A stretch of 64,000 nucleotides of DNA from Malassezia japonica (Eukaryota > Basidiomycota > Malasseziomycetes > Malasseziales > Malasseziaceae): positions 372,001 through 436,000 of the forward strand of contig NC_083375.1 of NCBI RefSeq assembly GCF_029542785.1, written 5' to 3'. The position numbers and the translations under genes are program-made. The notes below the pieces were generated by a model. It had not been told where the DNA came from, did no database searches, and saw only the letters and a program-made list of their open reading frames with translations. Of this stretch, positions 48,995 through 58,892 are shown piece by piece. Within the stretch, counting starts at the first letter, position 1. Each line of letters opens with the position of its first letter.

Positions 48995-49825
48995 ATGCCC
49001 AGCGTCCCCGAGAAGGCTGTGCGCCGCCGCGTCGTCGGCACGTCGACCAAGATGTACTTTGACTATGCTCGCATGCAAGACTATGCACGCAACGTTACCA
49101 AGCTGCTGAATGAGCACCCCGCGTTCCCGCTTACCGAGCACTCGGGCGACCAGGCGCTCGACCTGTTTGTCATCCCCGACTTTGTCTCGATCATCCCGGT
49201 GCAGCACCTGCTGCAGGAGTGCACGAGCAGGGTGTGGGTCGGTGCGCAGGACACTTCGGACAAGGACGAGGGCGCCTTGACTGGCGAGGTGTCGCCGCGC
49301 ACCCTCGCACAGGCCGGCTGCAAGCTCGTCGAGATCGGCCACGCGGAGCGCCGCAGGCTCTTTGGCGAGACCAACCCGTGGGTCGCCAGCAAGGCAGGCG
49401 CAATCGTGCGCAACGGCATGATTCCGCTCGTGTGTATCGGCGAGATTACGCAGCCCGACAACGACACGGAGCTCGCCGTGAACGAGTGCTGGGAGCAAAT
49501 CGCCCCGGTCCTCGACGCGATCCCCGACACGGCCGACGTCATCCTAGCGTACGAGCCTGTGTGGGCCATCGGCAAGCCGGAGCCTGCAAGCGCGAGCCAC
49601 ATTGTTGCCGTGACGCAGGCGATGCGCCAGCGCTGCCTCGACGAGCGGCCGGGCCGGACGGACGCCTCGCTGCGCATTGTGTATGGCGGCTCGGCCAAGC
49701 CGGGGCTCTACGAGAATATTTACGAGGGGGTGGACGGGCTGTTCCTGGGCCGCTTTGCGCATGACCCGGCGCAGTTTGTCAAGACCATTCACGAAGTGTA
49801 CACGGCCGGCCGCACCGGCGCCTGA
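48995..49825 (+). CDS. Divergent triosephosphate-isomerase-family enzyme
   Basis: Intronless, 276 residues. The TIM barrel is recognisable: catalytic Lys in GTSTKMYF, His in VEIGHAERRRLFGE, Glu in AYEPVWAIG, and phosphate loop IVYGGSAKPGLY followed by GVDGLFLGR. However the Asn-Trp-Lys-Met-Asn core of true TPI is replaced by Thr-Ser-Thr-Lys-Met-Tyr, loop 6 reads AIGKPEP in place of AIGTG, and SERR is AERR. These changes match the erythrulose/ribulose-phosphate isomerase branch (LerI-like) better than glycolytic TPI, so I infer a sugar-phosphate isomerase outside glycolysis. Its last 37 nt overlap the 3' coding end of cyclin C on the other strand. Confidence 0.82.
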   Translation: MPSVPEKAVRRRVVGTSTKMYFDYARMQDYARNVTKLLNEHPAFPLTEHSGDQALDLFVIPDFVSIIPVQHLLQECTSRVWVGAQDTSDKDEGALTGEVSPRTLAQAGCKLVEIGHAERRRLFGETNPWVASKAGAIVRNGMIPLVCIGEITQPDNDTELAVNECWEQIAPVLDAIPDTADVILAYEPVWAIGKPEPASASHIVAVTQAMRQRCLDERPGRTDASLRIVYGGSAKPGLYENIYEGVDGLFLGRFAHDPAQFVKTIHEVYTAGRTGA

Positions 49826-50843
49826 TCGACAAGCGCCATATGGCGTGCAACGTGCATGCGATGGACACGCGCAAAGATCCCTGCATGGTCCTTAAGCATG
49901 CTCGGAGTGCCATCTGGACCCGGCTTTTGCAGCTGGTGCCACAGCTCGTAGTACGAGAGCATGTCTTGTGCGACACTGGCAATAAGAGGTAGTGATACAT
50001 TGAGGCCCGCCAAGAAGGAGAGGAGTGCGGGGGGCGGCGGCTGCGTCGCACCGCTCGCAAGCGCGGCCTGCACATGCTCAGCACTCGTTGGCAGCAGGAC
50101 CAATGCAAGGTACAGGCATACGATCGCGAGGATGTACGGGGGCTGCTGCAGAGGGAGGTCGGTGCGGTACAGGTCATTCGCGACGAACCAGGCCATTTGC
50201 AGCAGCTGGTTCTCTCGGGGCTTGGCATCGTCGTCCAGTGCGGATATTGGCGTTGACGGCGATCTGCTCCGCTTCATCGGAATGGTGGGCGTGCGCTCGG
50301 GCATGAGCACAGAACTGCACGCTTCGCACAGGCGCTGCAGCACATGGTAGGGATGGAAGACGATGAGGTCAAACTCGAGCTCTTCCAGCAGGTAAAACTC
50401 CATCTCGGCCACGACGGGGATCGAGTTCGGGAGCTCCGTGTACCCCATTTCCGAAAACATCCTCGACGCTTCCGCACAGAGCGTTCGGATCCGCACCGCG
50501 GCTTCCTCGACCTTTGCTGCGAGGTACACGCACGTCGTAAGCACCAGGAAGCAGTCCGTACTTGCGAACGTATTCTTGCTGTAAAAGCGCTGAAAGTAGA
50601 CACTCGCCGTGGCCACAATGCGCTGCCGCAGGTTCAAACGCTTGGAAAGCATGGCAATCGCTGCATCAGTACGACGACCTACCCTGAATGCACCACGTCG
50701 ATATCCCTGCGAGCTCAAACGAGTCGGCATATTTGCGGTCCTCATCGCGGATCGACTCGAGCACGGCACGGTCCAAGAGCCAAGAGTTGCTGCATCAGCC
50801 AAGCGACGTACCATTGCGTCGAGTGCCAGTAATTCGCGGCCAT
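49789..50843 (-). CDS. SSN8: Cyclin C (Ssn8/Srb11), Mediator kinase-module cyclin
   Basis: Exons 50843-50812, 50789-50683 and 50660-49789 encode 336 residues; both introns are 22 nt. The N-terminal signature MAANYWHSTQC is produced by the first splice, with the Cys codon split. The cyclin boxes follow: QRIVATASVYFQRFYSKNTF, VLTTCVYLAAKVEEA, LEELEFDLIVFHPYHVL and NDLYRTDLPLQQPPYILAI. Partners Cdk8 in the Mediator kinase module. The second half holds an insertion with SRSPSTP, a possible phosphosite. The 3' coding end overlaps the isomerase gene by 37 nt. Confidence 0.94.
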
Positions 50844-50894
50844 GCCGCCAAGCGCCTGTGCGCTGTGGAGAAGCAGGGTGGAGGCGGATCCTGC

Positions 50895-52781
50895 ATGCCA
50901 CCACGGAAACGCGCGCGCGAGCCGGCGCTGTGCCAGACGCCGCTCGCGCCGTTTCTCGCCGAGGGGTCATCGCCAAGCAAGCGCGTCGCACGGAGCGAGG
51001 ATGCGGAGCTCGAGGCGGCGCTGGCCGCGAGCTTGGAAGAGGCCGAGCGGCACGTTCCCTGCCCGTTGTGTGGAGTGGCGTTCCCTGCGGAGGCGATTCA
51101 GCGCCATGCAAGCGCGTGTGCAGATGCAGTAGAGGACACGGGGGATGCAAGCGTGGCGTTTGAGGTGGCCGAGGCTATGGGCGGCCGCCGCGAGCTGTTT
51201 CTGGGCATAGACGAGGCGAGCGACGGCGATGTGGACAAGGCCGAGGCCGAGCCGTGCGAGGAGCGAAGCAACGAGCCAAGCGAGGAGCAGCACGAGCCCA
51301 AGGCGACCATAAAGGCCGAGGACGGAGACATATACAGCGCCGTCGATACGGATACCAAAGTGATCCAAGCACGCCTATCAAGCGCAGACGTAAAAGACAT
51401 TCGTGCGGCCGAGCTTGCGCCTGGTCCTTGGAACGCGCCGCGCGCAAAAGCAGGGAAGAAGCGTTCTGTCCCATTTTACAAGGTCCTCGAAGGCATGCCA
51501 ATCTCGGTCGACGCCTTTTCGTTTGGGTCGATCGCGGGGTGCACTGCCTATGTCCTCACGCATTTTCACTCGGACCACTACGGCGGCCTTTCTGGGCGCT
51601 GGGAGCACGGTCCCATATATTGTTCGGCCATTACTGCGCGCCTGGTGCGCTGCAAGCTGCATGTGGACGAAAAGTGGCTGCGTCCGCTGCCTATGGATAC
51701 CCCCACGCTCCTGCCGGATACCGGCGGCGTGCACGTAACGTGTATCGACGCGAATCACTGCCCTGGCGCATGTATCATGCTTTTTGAAGGGAAGCAGACC
51801 GCGCACATTCTCCCCGGGCCCCGCCGCTCGATGCACATCGGCTCTGCCCGCATCTTTCGATACCTGCACTGTGGCGACTTTCGCGCCTGCCCTGCGCAGG
51901 TGCAGCACAAGGCGCTGGATCGGCCAGTGGACATCGTGTACCTCGATACGACGTACCTCAATCCACGCTACTGCTTTCCCGCACAGCCGCAGGTGATCGA
52001 GGCGTGCACTGCGCTCGTCACGTCGCTCGCCCTGGGCCAGGCGCCGCAGGCTCGTCAGACGACGCTGCCGTGGAACGCCCCGCGCCTCTCGCTCATGGCG
52101 CAGTGGCTGGGCCGTAGCGACCACGCTCCCCAACCCGGCCAGTGCGCCGTGCTGGTTGTGGTCGGCACCTACTCGATCGGCAAGGAAAACTTGGTCGTCG
52201 CACTCGCCCGTGCGCTGCGCACCTCGATATACTGCGTCGACGCACGCAAGTATGAAACGTATGCGCAGCTGCAGGACGCGTCGCTCGACGCTCTCCTGAC
52301 GCGCGATCCCCTCTGCGCGCGTGTCCACGTCACCAACCTCTTTTCCCTCTCGCCTGCTGCGCTGCGGGGATGGTCGGACTCGCTACGCACGAAAGGCATG
52401 TCCATATCGCATACCCTCGCCTTTCGTCCGACCGGGTGGGCATACCGCGGAAGCGACCGCGGCGTCATTCCCGATACCCCCCTCGAGAAGCTGCTTCCGT
52501 TGGTCGTCCCCCGCCCGTTTGGCATTGATGCGCTGGTGCCGACGCGCGACAGCACGTCCGAGACGCAAGTGTACAGCGTCCCCTACTCGGAGCACTCGAG
52601 TTTCTACGAGCTCCTTGCCTTTTTAGTCTCACTGCCGCACCACCGCGTCATTCCGACGGTGAATGTAGGCAGCGAGGCATCGCGCAACAAGATGCGGCGC
52701 TGGACGGATGTCTGGACGCGCGCCGCACAAAGGCACGCCGAGCACCCCCTGGTAGAAGCACGCTCCGATTTGTACTGGTAG
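50895..52781 (+). CDS. PSO2: DNA cross-link repair nuclease Pso2/Snm1
   Basis: Intronless, 628 residues. A UBZ-type finger CPLCGVAFPAEAIQRHASAC (about 58-77) precedes the metallo-beta-lactamase domain with HxHxDH motif THFHSDHYGG, HCPGACIMLFEG, HCGDFRACP and DIVYLDTTYLNP, and the beta-CASP region with VVVGTYSIGKENLVVALA and YSVPYSEHSSFYEL. Pso2 is the 5' exonuclease that processes interstrand cross-links. ATG 50895 lies 51 bp from the cyclin C start, divergent. Its stop is 1 bp from that of ADE13. Confidence 0.94.
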   Translation: MPPRKRAREPALCQTPLAPFLAEGSSPSKRVARSEDAELEAALAASLEEAERHVPCPLCGVAFPAEAIQRHASACADAVEDTGDASVAFEVAEAMGGRRELFLGIDEASDGDVDKAEAEPCEERSNEPSEEQHEPKATIKAEDGDIYSAVDTDTKVIQARLSSADVKDIRAAELAPGPWNAPRAKAGKKRSVPFYKVLEGMPISVDAFSFGSIAGCTAYVLTHFHSDHYGGLSGRWEHGPIYCSAITARLVRCKLHVDEKWLRPLPMDTPTLLPDTGGVHVTCIDANHCPGACIMLFEGKQTAHILPGPRRSMHIGSARIFRYLHCGDFRACPAQVQHKALDRPVDIVYLDTTYLNPRYCFPAQPQVIEACTALVTSLALGQAPQARQTTLPWNAPRLSLMAQWLGRSDHAPQPGQCAVLVVVGTYSIGKENLVVALARALRTSIYCVDARKYETYAQLQDASLDALLTRDPLCARVHVTNLFSLSPAALRGWSDSLRTKGMSISHTLAFRPTGWAYRGSDRGVIPDTPLEKLLPLVVPRPFGIDALVPTRDSTSETQVYSVPYSEHSSFYELLAFLVSLPHHRVIPTVNVGSEASRNKMRRWTDVWTRAAQRHAEHPLVEARSDLYW

Positions 52782-52782
52782 T

Positions 52783-54231
52783 CTATACGCTGAGCTCAGC
52801 CTTGCCCGCCGACTGGAGCGACGCCTCGTACGGCTTGAGCGCGGGCTGGACCCACTTGGCCAGGAAGCTGTCCACCTGCTGGGGCGCACGGCCCACAAAG
52901 CTCGAGGGGTCGAGCAGCTCGTCGAGGCGCGGCGCGACCGGCGCAAAGTAGGGCTCCTTGCGGATGCGCTCGATCAGGTCATTCTCGCCGCCCTCCTCCT
53001 TCACCACGCGCGCGGCCTGGTGGGAAAGCACGCGGATCTGTTCGTGGCACTCCTGGCGGTCGCCGCCCGCACGGACCATCGCCATGATCACGTTCTCGGT
53101 GGCCATGAACGGCAGCTCCGCCTGGATGTGGCGGTTGATGATCGCGGGGTACACGACGAGGCCCTCGGAGATGTTCTGAAGGAGCGTGAGGATCACGTCG
53201 GCCGTGAGGAAGGCCTCGGGGATCGACAGGCGGCGGTTCGCACTGTCGTCGAGCGTGCGCTCCATCCACTGGCCACCGGCGGTCTCGCGGGCGGAGCTGA
53301 GCGTGTTGCCGAGCCAGCGGGCAAGGCCACACACGCGCTCGCTGCGCATGGGGTTGCGCTTGTACGCCATCGCGCTCGAGCCGATCTGGTCCTTCTCAAA
53401 AGGCTCTTCGATCTCCTTAAGGTGGCAGAGCAGGCGGATGTCCGTGGCCATCTTCAGCGCCGAGGCCGAGAAGGAGGCGAGGGTAGAGAGTACATCAATG
53501 TCGATCTTGCGCGAGTAGGTCTGGCCCGTGACCGGCATGGCGTACGGGAAGTCGAACAGGCTCGTGACACGCTCGTCGAGCGCTTCGACCTTGTCGTGGT
53601 CGCCGTCAAAGAGCTGCAGGAAACTGGCCTGCGTACCGGTCGTGCCCTTCACGCCACGGAAGCCGAGGTCGTCGCGCGCACGCTGGATGTTGCGCAGGTC
53701 CCAGAGGAGCTCCTGGATCCAGAGCGTGGCACGCTTACCGACCGTCGTCAGCTGCGCGGGCTGCATATGGGTGAAGCCGAGCGTCGGCAGGTCGCGGTAC
53801 TTTTCCGCAAAAGCCGCAAGGCGCTGGATGACCAGCGCAAGCTTGGGCAGGAGCAGGTCCAGGCCACGGCGCAAGAAGATGAGGTCGGCATTGTCCGTGA
53901 CGTAGCACGACGTAGCGCCGAGGTGAATAAAGGCCGCAGCAGCCGGAGCCACCTGGCCAAAGACGTGGACGTGCGCCATGACATCGTGGCGGCGACGCTT
54001 CTCCTCCTCGGCCGCGAGCTTCATCTGCTCCTCGTCGAGAGTGAGATGCGCCTTCATCTGCTCAATGGCCTCATCGGGGATCGGGAGACCGAGCTCCTTC
54101 TCAGCGATGGCGAGGTTCAGCCACAGCTCACGCCAAGTGCCGAAGCGCGTGGCATTGGAGAAGAGCGACGACATTTCCTTGCTCGCATAGCGGCTCGAAA
54201 GCGGCGACTGCCAGCTCTCAAAGGACGACAT
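52783..54231 (-). CDS. ADE13: Adenylosuccinate lyase
   Basis: Intronless, 482 residues, full length for the fungal enzyme. It performs two beta-eliminations in purine synthesis (SAICAR and adenylosuccinate). Motifs: substrate-binding [15 protein letters not shown], catalytic His in [15 protein letters not shown], and the fumarase/lyase signature [16 protein letters not shown]-terminal ADSL domain continues to residue 482. The upstream spacer holds CACGTG at 54279-54284. Confidence 0.96.
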   Translation of the reverse strand: MSSFESWQSPLSSRYASKEMSSLFSNATRFGTWRELWLNLAIAEKELGLPIPDEAIEQMKAHLTLDEEQMKLAAEEEKRRRHDVMAHVHVFGQVAPAAAAFIHLGATSCYVTDNADLIFLRRGLDLLLPKLALVIQRLAAFAEKYRDLPTLGFTHMQPAQLTTVGKRATLWIQELLWDLRNIQRARDDLGFRGVKGTTGTQASFLQLFDGDHDKVEALDERVTSLFDFPYAMPVTGQTYSRKIDIDVLSTLASFSASALKMATDIRLLCHLKEIEEPFEKDQIGSSAMAYKRNPMRSERVCGLARWLGNTLSSARETAGGQWMERTLDDSANRRLSIPEAFLTADVILTLLQNISEGLVVYPAIINRHIQAELPFMATENVIMAMVRAGGDRQECHEQIRVLSHQAARVVKEEGGENDLIERIRKEPYFAPVAPRLDELLDPSSFVGRAPQQVDSFLAKWVQPALKPYEASLQSAGKAELSV

Positions 54232-54677
54232 GGTTCAAATGGGCGAATCGGAGCGCACTCGGCCGCAAGAAAAAGGGCCACGTGGCGGAAAGGCCGGCGC
54301 CGGTTTTGCTTCTCACCGTCATGGACGGCTGCTGAATTGGTAAGTGTCCCCCCCCCCAATCCCCTACTGTGATGAGACATATGTACCAAGCTCTAGAATT
54401 ACTCTGTATTCAAAGATGGAGACAAAGTCTACGTTATCAGTTTCAGCCTTGTCTGATTTCCCCCCTCGTCGCGAGCAGTGCTAACCTGCAGAAGTAGGTA
54501 CATGCTTTAGGTCATCAGGATGAACTATTTCCGATGGGCGGACTGAATCGGGGTGCACCCTGGCGCAAGCCAGCCGCGGCGCAGTGTACAAAAGCGTCAT
54601 ATGCGGTCGTGGTGCATGCCGTTGAGGATTCATCGGTTTCTGACTTGACCTATATATAAGAACATGCTGACCACAGT
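54232..54677. other. Divergent ADE13-SHG1 intergenic region
   Basis: 446 bp, unusually long for this block. It contains CACGTG at 54279-54284, a C10 tract at 54348-54357, and TATATATAAG at 54651-54660. No gene or tRNA was recognised. A GTGATGA and a CTGA occur about 80 nt apart near 54369-54455, but there is no terminal stem, so I do not call a snoRNA. Confidence 0.4.
54651..54660 (+). promoter_or_regulatory. TATA-like element upstream of SHG1
   Basis: TATATATAAG ends 17 bp before the SHG1 ATG. If it positions transcription as a usual TATA box, initiation would fall at or inside the start codon, implying an almost leaderless mRNA or a different promoter. Confidence 0.45.
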
Positions 54678-55160
54678 ATGTCTGATTCTCCGGCGACGCC
54701 GGATGTGCAGCAGCCTCTTCAACTGACACCGGATGCACTGGTCGACGAATTCAAGCGCCAGGGGCACTTTGATCAGATTCGCAAGCAGCTCTTCCAGGAG
54801 TTTCAGCAGAGCGCTCAGCTCGCCGAGTTCAAAGAGGCCGCAGAGGCGTGTATGATGCAGTACACCGAAAAAGAGCCGGATCGCCTCGTGTTTCGCGACG
54901 CGCGGCTGCGGCACAGCGACCTGATCCGCGAGCTCGATCGGCACCCGCTGCTCGACCAGCTCGTGGAAAAGATGAGCCGCACCGACGCAGTCAAGGCCGA
55001 GGGCGAGGGCGAGGGCCAGGCCAGCGCCGATACCCTCCTTGGCGCGCACGGCCAGATTGCGCAGCAGATCCGCCAGCAAATTGTACAAATGGCACGGCCG
55101 GGAACGGAGCCGCTGTCGGCAGACGACACCGGTACGCCCAGCACGGAGCATGTAGAATAG
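54678..55160 (+). CDS. SHG1: COMPASS histone methyltransferase subunit Shg1 (BOD1-like)
   Basis: Intronless, 160 residues. The SHG1/BOD1 domain fills residues 20-115: ALVDEFKRQGHFDQIRKQLF, a helix with EACMMQY, and LRHSDLIRELDRHPLLDQLV. Shg1 is a small subunit of the Set1/COMPASS H3K4 methyltransferase. The acidic linker GEGEGQ and Gln-rich end are species-specific. It converges on MSRB with 13 bp between stops. Confidence 0.85.
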   Translation: MSDSPATPDVQQPLQLTPDALVDEFKRQGHFDQIRKQLFQEFQQSAQLAEFKEAAEACMMQYTEKEPDRLVFRDARLRHSDLIRELDRHPLLDQLVEKMSRTDAVKAEGEGEGQASADTLLGAHGQIAQQIRQQIVQMARPGTEPLSADDTGTPSTEHVE

Positions 55161-55173
55161 GATACCATACTAC

Positions 55174-55622
55174 TTATACCTTCTTGTCCTCATCGTGGAA
55201 GGCCAGCGACACCGAGTTGACGCAGTGACGCTCGTCCGTCGGCGTAGGGAATCCTTCGCCGTAAAAGACGTGCCCGAGGTGGCCTTTGCAGTTGTGGCAG
55301 GTGATCTCTGTGCGTTTCTGCGTAAGCAGAGCGACGTACCATCCCGAACGAAAAATCGTCGTGGCGGTCGATCGCGCCGGGGATCGCATCGAAAAAGGCG
55401 GGCCAGCCGCAGCCGCTGTCAAACTTCGTCGCACTCTTGTACAGCGGCGCATCGCAGCCGGCACACGTGTACACGCCGGGCTCGTAGTGCTTGTTAAACT
55501 GGCCAGTACCGGCCATCTCGGTGCCTTTCTGGCGGAGCACACGGAACTGCGTGAGTCGCACGACCACTTACCTGCTCGGGGCTCAGCACCGCGCGCCATT
55601 CTTGGTCGGACTTGGTCGACAT
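55174..55622 (-). CDS. MXR2: Peptide methionine-R-sulfoxide reductase MsrB
   Basis: Exons 55622-55572, 55546-55340 and 55317-55174 encode 133 residues; introns are 25 and 22 nt. Complete SelR domain: [20 protein letters not shown], zinc Cys pair [20 protein letters not shown], second pair CHNC and the catalytic RHCVNSVSL. No targeting presequence is visible, suggesting a cytosolic enzyme. It reduces methionine-R-sulfoxide in proteins. Confidence 0.95.
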
Positions 55623-55950
55623 CGCTGCACGGAGATGCGTAATGCGGGGTAGTGTAGCGACAGGGAGAGACGTGCGTACAGACGAACGAGATGCACGGGC
55701 CCACACGCGCGCACAATGCATACGGTGGCAAGAGCGTCGTTCGCGCACGGGCGTGGCCACGTGGCTGTGGCAAGCATGCGGGGACGCCGTTGGCGCACCG
55801 CCCGCCCGCACCTTGTCGCTGCCGATTCGGATCACTGTACCATATCTGTGGACCTATACACATGCTGCAGGCGCGAACTCCAAAGGGTGGGGCAGCATTC
55901 AGGGGCTCCGGGGCTCAGAGGCCACCACGATCTTTGGTACGCCACCAGAG
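55623..55950. other. Intergenic region upstream of MSRB
   Basis: 328 bp between two minus-strand genes. I see no recognisable gene; it presumably contains the MSRB promoter and the 3' flank of the small hydrophilic protein gene. Confidence 0.35.
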
Positions 55951-56204
55951 TCACTTGTTCTCGGATGACTTGCTGATCTCCTGCTGAGTCTCCTTCTCAG
56001 CAGACGACGCATCGTTCGCCTTGGACGACGCCGAGTCGTGCTCGGCGAGGGGGTGCTCCTGACCGGTATTGCGCTTAAAGTTTTCGAGATTTTGGGTGTA
56101 TTTGCTGGGTAAGTAGGCAGTACGTACGCTTGCAGGTTCTTGCCCTGCATGGCCAGACGCGCAAGCACGTCGTTCGTACCGGACGGGACGTTAGGGTCGC
56201 TCAT
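55951..56204 (-). CDS. Small hydrophilic protein, unknown function
   Basis: Exons 56204-56128 and 56104-55951 (23-nt intron) encode 76 residues. The protein is charged and Ser/Lys/Glu-rich, with RLAMQGKNLQAKYTQNLENF spanning the splice site and the tail KETQQEISKSSENK. No membrane span or domain recognised; it resembles small stress-induced hydrophilic proteins of fungi in composition only. Support comes from the canonical intron and divergent position 57 bp from SARAF. Confidence 0.6.
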
Positions 56205-56261
56205 GGTTGGGAGAGGAGGACGAGAGGTCGTATGTGGAGGCGGCAGTGGCAACCTTGGAAA

Positions 56262-57087
56262 ATGGCCATGGCATCCATGTGGGGCCGTGTGGCGGGGATC
56301 GCGCTGGTGCTGCTGTGCTTCTTTGCCGTGGACGTGAGCGCAAAGAAACCGGCTTATGAAAAAGTCCGCTTCGATGACATCCAGGCGCTGACCTTTTTCC
56401 GAGGCAAGGAGACGCTCGCGCGCCGGACGCATCCCATCCCGCAGCTGCGGTGCGAAGGCGAGCTGTGCTCCAAGTTCCAGCCGCGGGTCGTGCAGTGCGT
56501 CAGTCGCGGCGACGCACAGTGGAAGGTACGTAGCATGGCTCACACAGTGCGAGGCTGAACTGCCGAACTGGGCGAGCTTGGGCGCCGTAAAGGTGTCATG
56601 CGAAGGCTGGGACCGTGCAGACGACAAGTACGTCCTGCGTGGATCCTGCGGCCTGCGCTACGAGCTTGTCTCGTCTGCAAACAGCAGTGGGTCAGACTGG
56701 GCGTCGACGCTCTTCCTGATTGTCTTTTGGGCTTTCTTCGGCTACATTGTTCTGTGCTGCCTCTACGCCATCTTTGGGCCGCGCCCGGATACGCTCGGAA
56801 GCGCGCCAGGGCAAGGGCCGGATGCACCTCCGCCGCCGTACCCCGGACAAGGCAAGCCCGACTCGTGGCGCCCTGGCTTCTGGTCGGGCATGGGGCTCGG
56901 CGCGATCGCTGCGCGCCTCTTTGGCCCTGGACGCCAACGCACGGCCTACCCATACGGCCCGTCTTATGGAACCATGCCGCCGTCAGGTGCTCAAGACTAC
57001 TATTACGGACATAACCACGCCGCCGACGTCCCGTCGTCTTCCACGACGCACAGCAGTGCTGGATTCGGCGGCACAGAAAACCGCTAA
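56262..57087 (+). CDS. SARAF-family ER membrane protein (TMEM66-like)
   Basis: Exons 56262-56525 and 56548-57087 (22-nt intron) encode 267 residues. Signal peptide (VAGIALVLLCFFAVDVSA), luminal SARAF domain with VRFDDIQALTFFRGKETLA, PQLRCEGELC, VVQCVSRGDAQWKCEAEL (across the intron) and VSCEGWDRADDKYVLRGSC, one membrane span (STLFLIVFWAFFGYIVLCCL) and a Pro/Gly/Tyr-rich cytosolic tail. In animals SARAF restrains store-operated calcium entry; fungal function is unknown. Confidence 0.9.
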
Positions 57088-57140
57088 GCCATAGAAATAC
57101 CGCGCAAGTGCCACCTCCACATTGCATGTTCCCCAGCGCC

Positions 57141-58843
57141 ATGGCACGGTCCCTACTCTGGACAGCGGCCGTAGCGGCCCTTGCTGCGGTCGTGTCTGTC
57201 CGCGCGACGCCCGCAAGCGAGTTCTCATATGAAGTGTTGAAGTCGACGACCTACGACATTGTCTTTGAGAACGAGACAGTGTCCAAGACAGACGCGCTGC
57301 AGCTGCTTCGGCACGAAGGCGCGACGGGCGTCGAAGTGCAACACTATATGCAAGATAGTTTCAACCTTACGTGGGGCGACCCTGCAAGGTATGAACTGTA
57401 CCGCGTAACACCACTCGAGAGCTATGTGTGCCGTTATCCTCCCCGTGAGGCGATCGACGCAGTAGAGACCAAGCGCAAGAGGCTTCTCACCCTGGCAGAC
57501 AAGCAGGCCATCCTGCAAAAAGGCCTCGAAGCGATTCAGGAGCGTAAAGGAAAATGTATCGTCAACGTGCGTGGCTATTTTGCCTATCACTTTTGCTTCA
57601 ACACAAGACTGCGCCAGCTGCCGACTACGACGTACGTTGCCAAGCTCCAGACGGCGACCTCGGGCGACGATCCCCAGCACGACGAGTACATCATGGGTGT
57701 ATGGCGCCCGGAAATGGATCAGGTGCCTGAAAAACAGCTGAATGGAGTGCAGGCGTTCGGCGATGTGGACAGCGGCACGGCCCTGCGCCCGGTCGTCGAA
57801 GCCGAGGATCGCAGTGGGATTTATACAGACCAGACGCTCTACTTGGCACAGACCTGGCGGGACGGCACAGTGTGTGATTTGAACGGGCTTCCGCGCAAAA
57901 CAGAGATTCGCGTATGTACCTCGACTCACCCAGTACTTTTGCGCCCCGGACGACATCGAGCGGATCGAGTCCATCTCGGAGCAGCGGACGTGCGACTAGT
58001 ACGTGGATTGACTGACGCAGCCTTGTGGACATTTATACGCCGAGCCTTTGCAACGAAACGGCTTTTGCACGTCTCGCAGAGGAGCCGGTGCACTTTATCC
58101 AGTGCCGTCTTATTACGCCGGACAGCGAAGAGCAAAAGACCAGCTACCTCAAATCAGTCAAGCGGCACAATCGCAAGCACCACCACGTCGTGGAGCCGGA
58201 GGCCAAGCCGGAGCTCGGCGAGGTCCCCGTCGATACGTACCCCGATGATGTGCCTCTGGATCTTGACGATGACATTCCCGAGTACAATGACGATGAAGAT
58301 GTCAAGTTCCTTGAGAAAATGACTGGGCAAGGCGAAAGCGGCCGTGAGCCTGATGCGCAAAACGATATCCTGCGAGAGTTTTTGGCTGTATTGCAAGAGC
58401 GTACCGATGAGCTGGAAGAGAAAATTGTGGCAAAGATTCCCCAACAGGGCTTTGAATCACCTCACGAGGACCTTGACACGGAGATCACCAAGGCGGGTCA
58501 AGAAGCGCGCGAGGCGCTCGAGCTGCTCAAGAAGAGCATCGAGAGCATTGGGAAAAAGAACGACGCGCAGGAACTCCAACGATTGGCCAAAATTCAAGAT
58601 TGGGATATTGTTAAGGAGACCGAAGAGCTCAACGATGCCTTGCTTGGAATTAACGATCGATTGCTCCAACGTCAGGATAGCATTCAGCGCCAACTGGATG
58701 CGATCGAGGGCAAGGAGAGTAAATCTGACCCGTCTGAGACTACACCCACGACTATTGACAAGAAACAAGGCATAACGGACACCACCGCAAAGCCGGTCAA
58801 GAAGCAAGCCGCCCAGAAGTCTAGAGTCAAAGACGAATTGTAG
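57141..58843 (+). CDS. YOS9: ERAD lectin Yos9 (OS-9, MRH domain) with C-terminal KDEL
   Basis: Exons 57141-57911, 57934-57998 and 58021-58843 encode 552 residues; introns are 22 nt. Signal peptide MARSLLWTAAVAALAAVVSV (an upstream ATG at 57126 is in frame). The mannose-6-phosphate-receptor-homology domain includes YVCRYPP, KCIVNVRGYFAYHFCFN, the Trp-containing TLYLAQTWRDGTVCDL and EQRTCDYLVDIYTPSLC, whose last part is assembled by two splices. Yos9 delivers misfolded glycoproteins to the Hrd1 ligase. The C-terminal half is an acidic coiled coil and ends VKDEL, a classical ER retrieval signal. ALG6/ALG10 in the same window build the glycan it reads. Confidence 0.94.
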
Positions 58844-58892
58844 TGAATAATCGAGTAATTTTTGGCCCGTGCGAGACATTCGTCGCTCCACG

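Noticed and set aside
54348..54357. C10 homopolymer
   Set aside because: Simple slippage tract in an intergenic region; no further structure.
53020..54372. 450-codon plus-strand frame antisense to ADE13
   Set aside because: Pure shadow of the conserved adenylosuccinate lyase.
54368..54455. Possible C/D-box snoRNA (GTGATGA and CTGA about 80 nt apart)
   Set aside because: No terminal stem pairs the flanks and no guide or D' box is evident.
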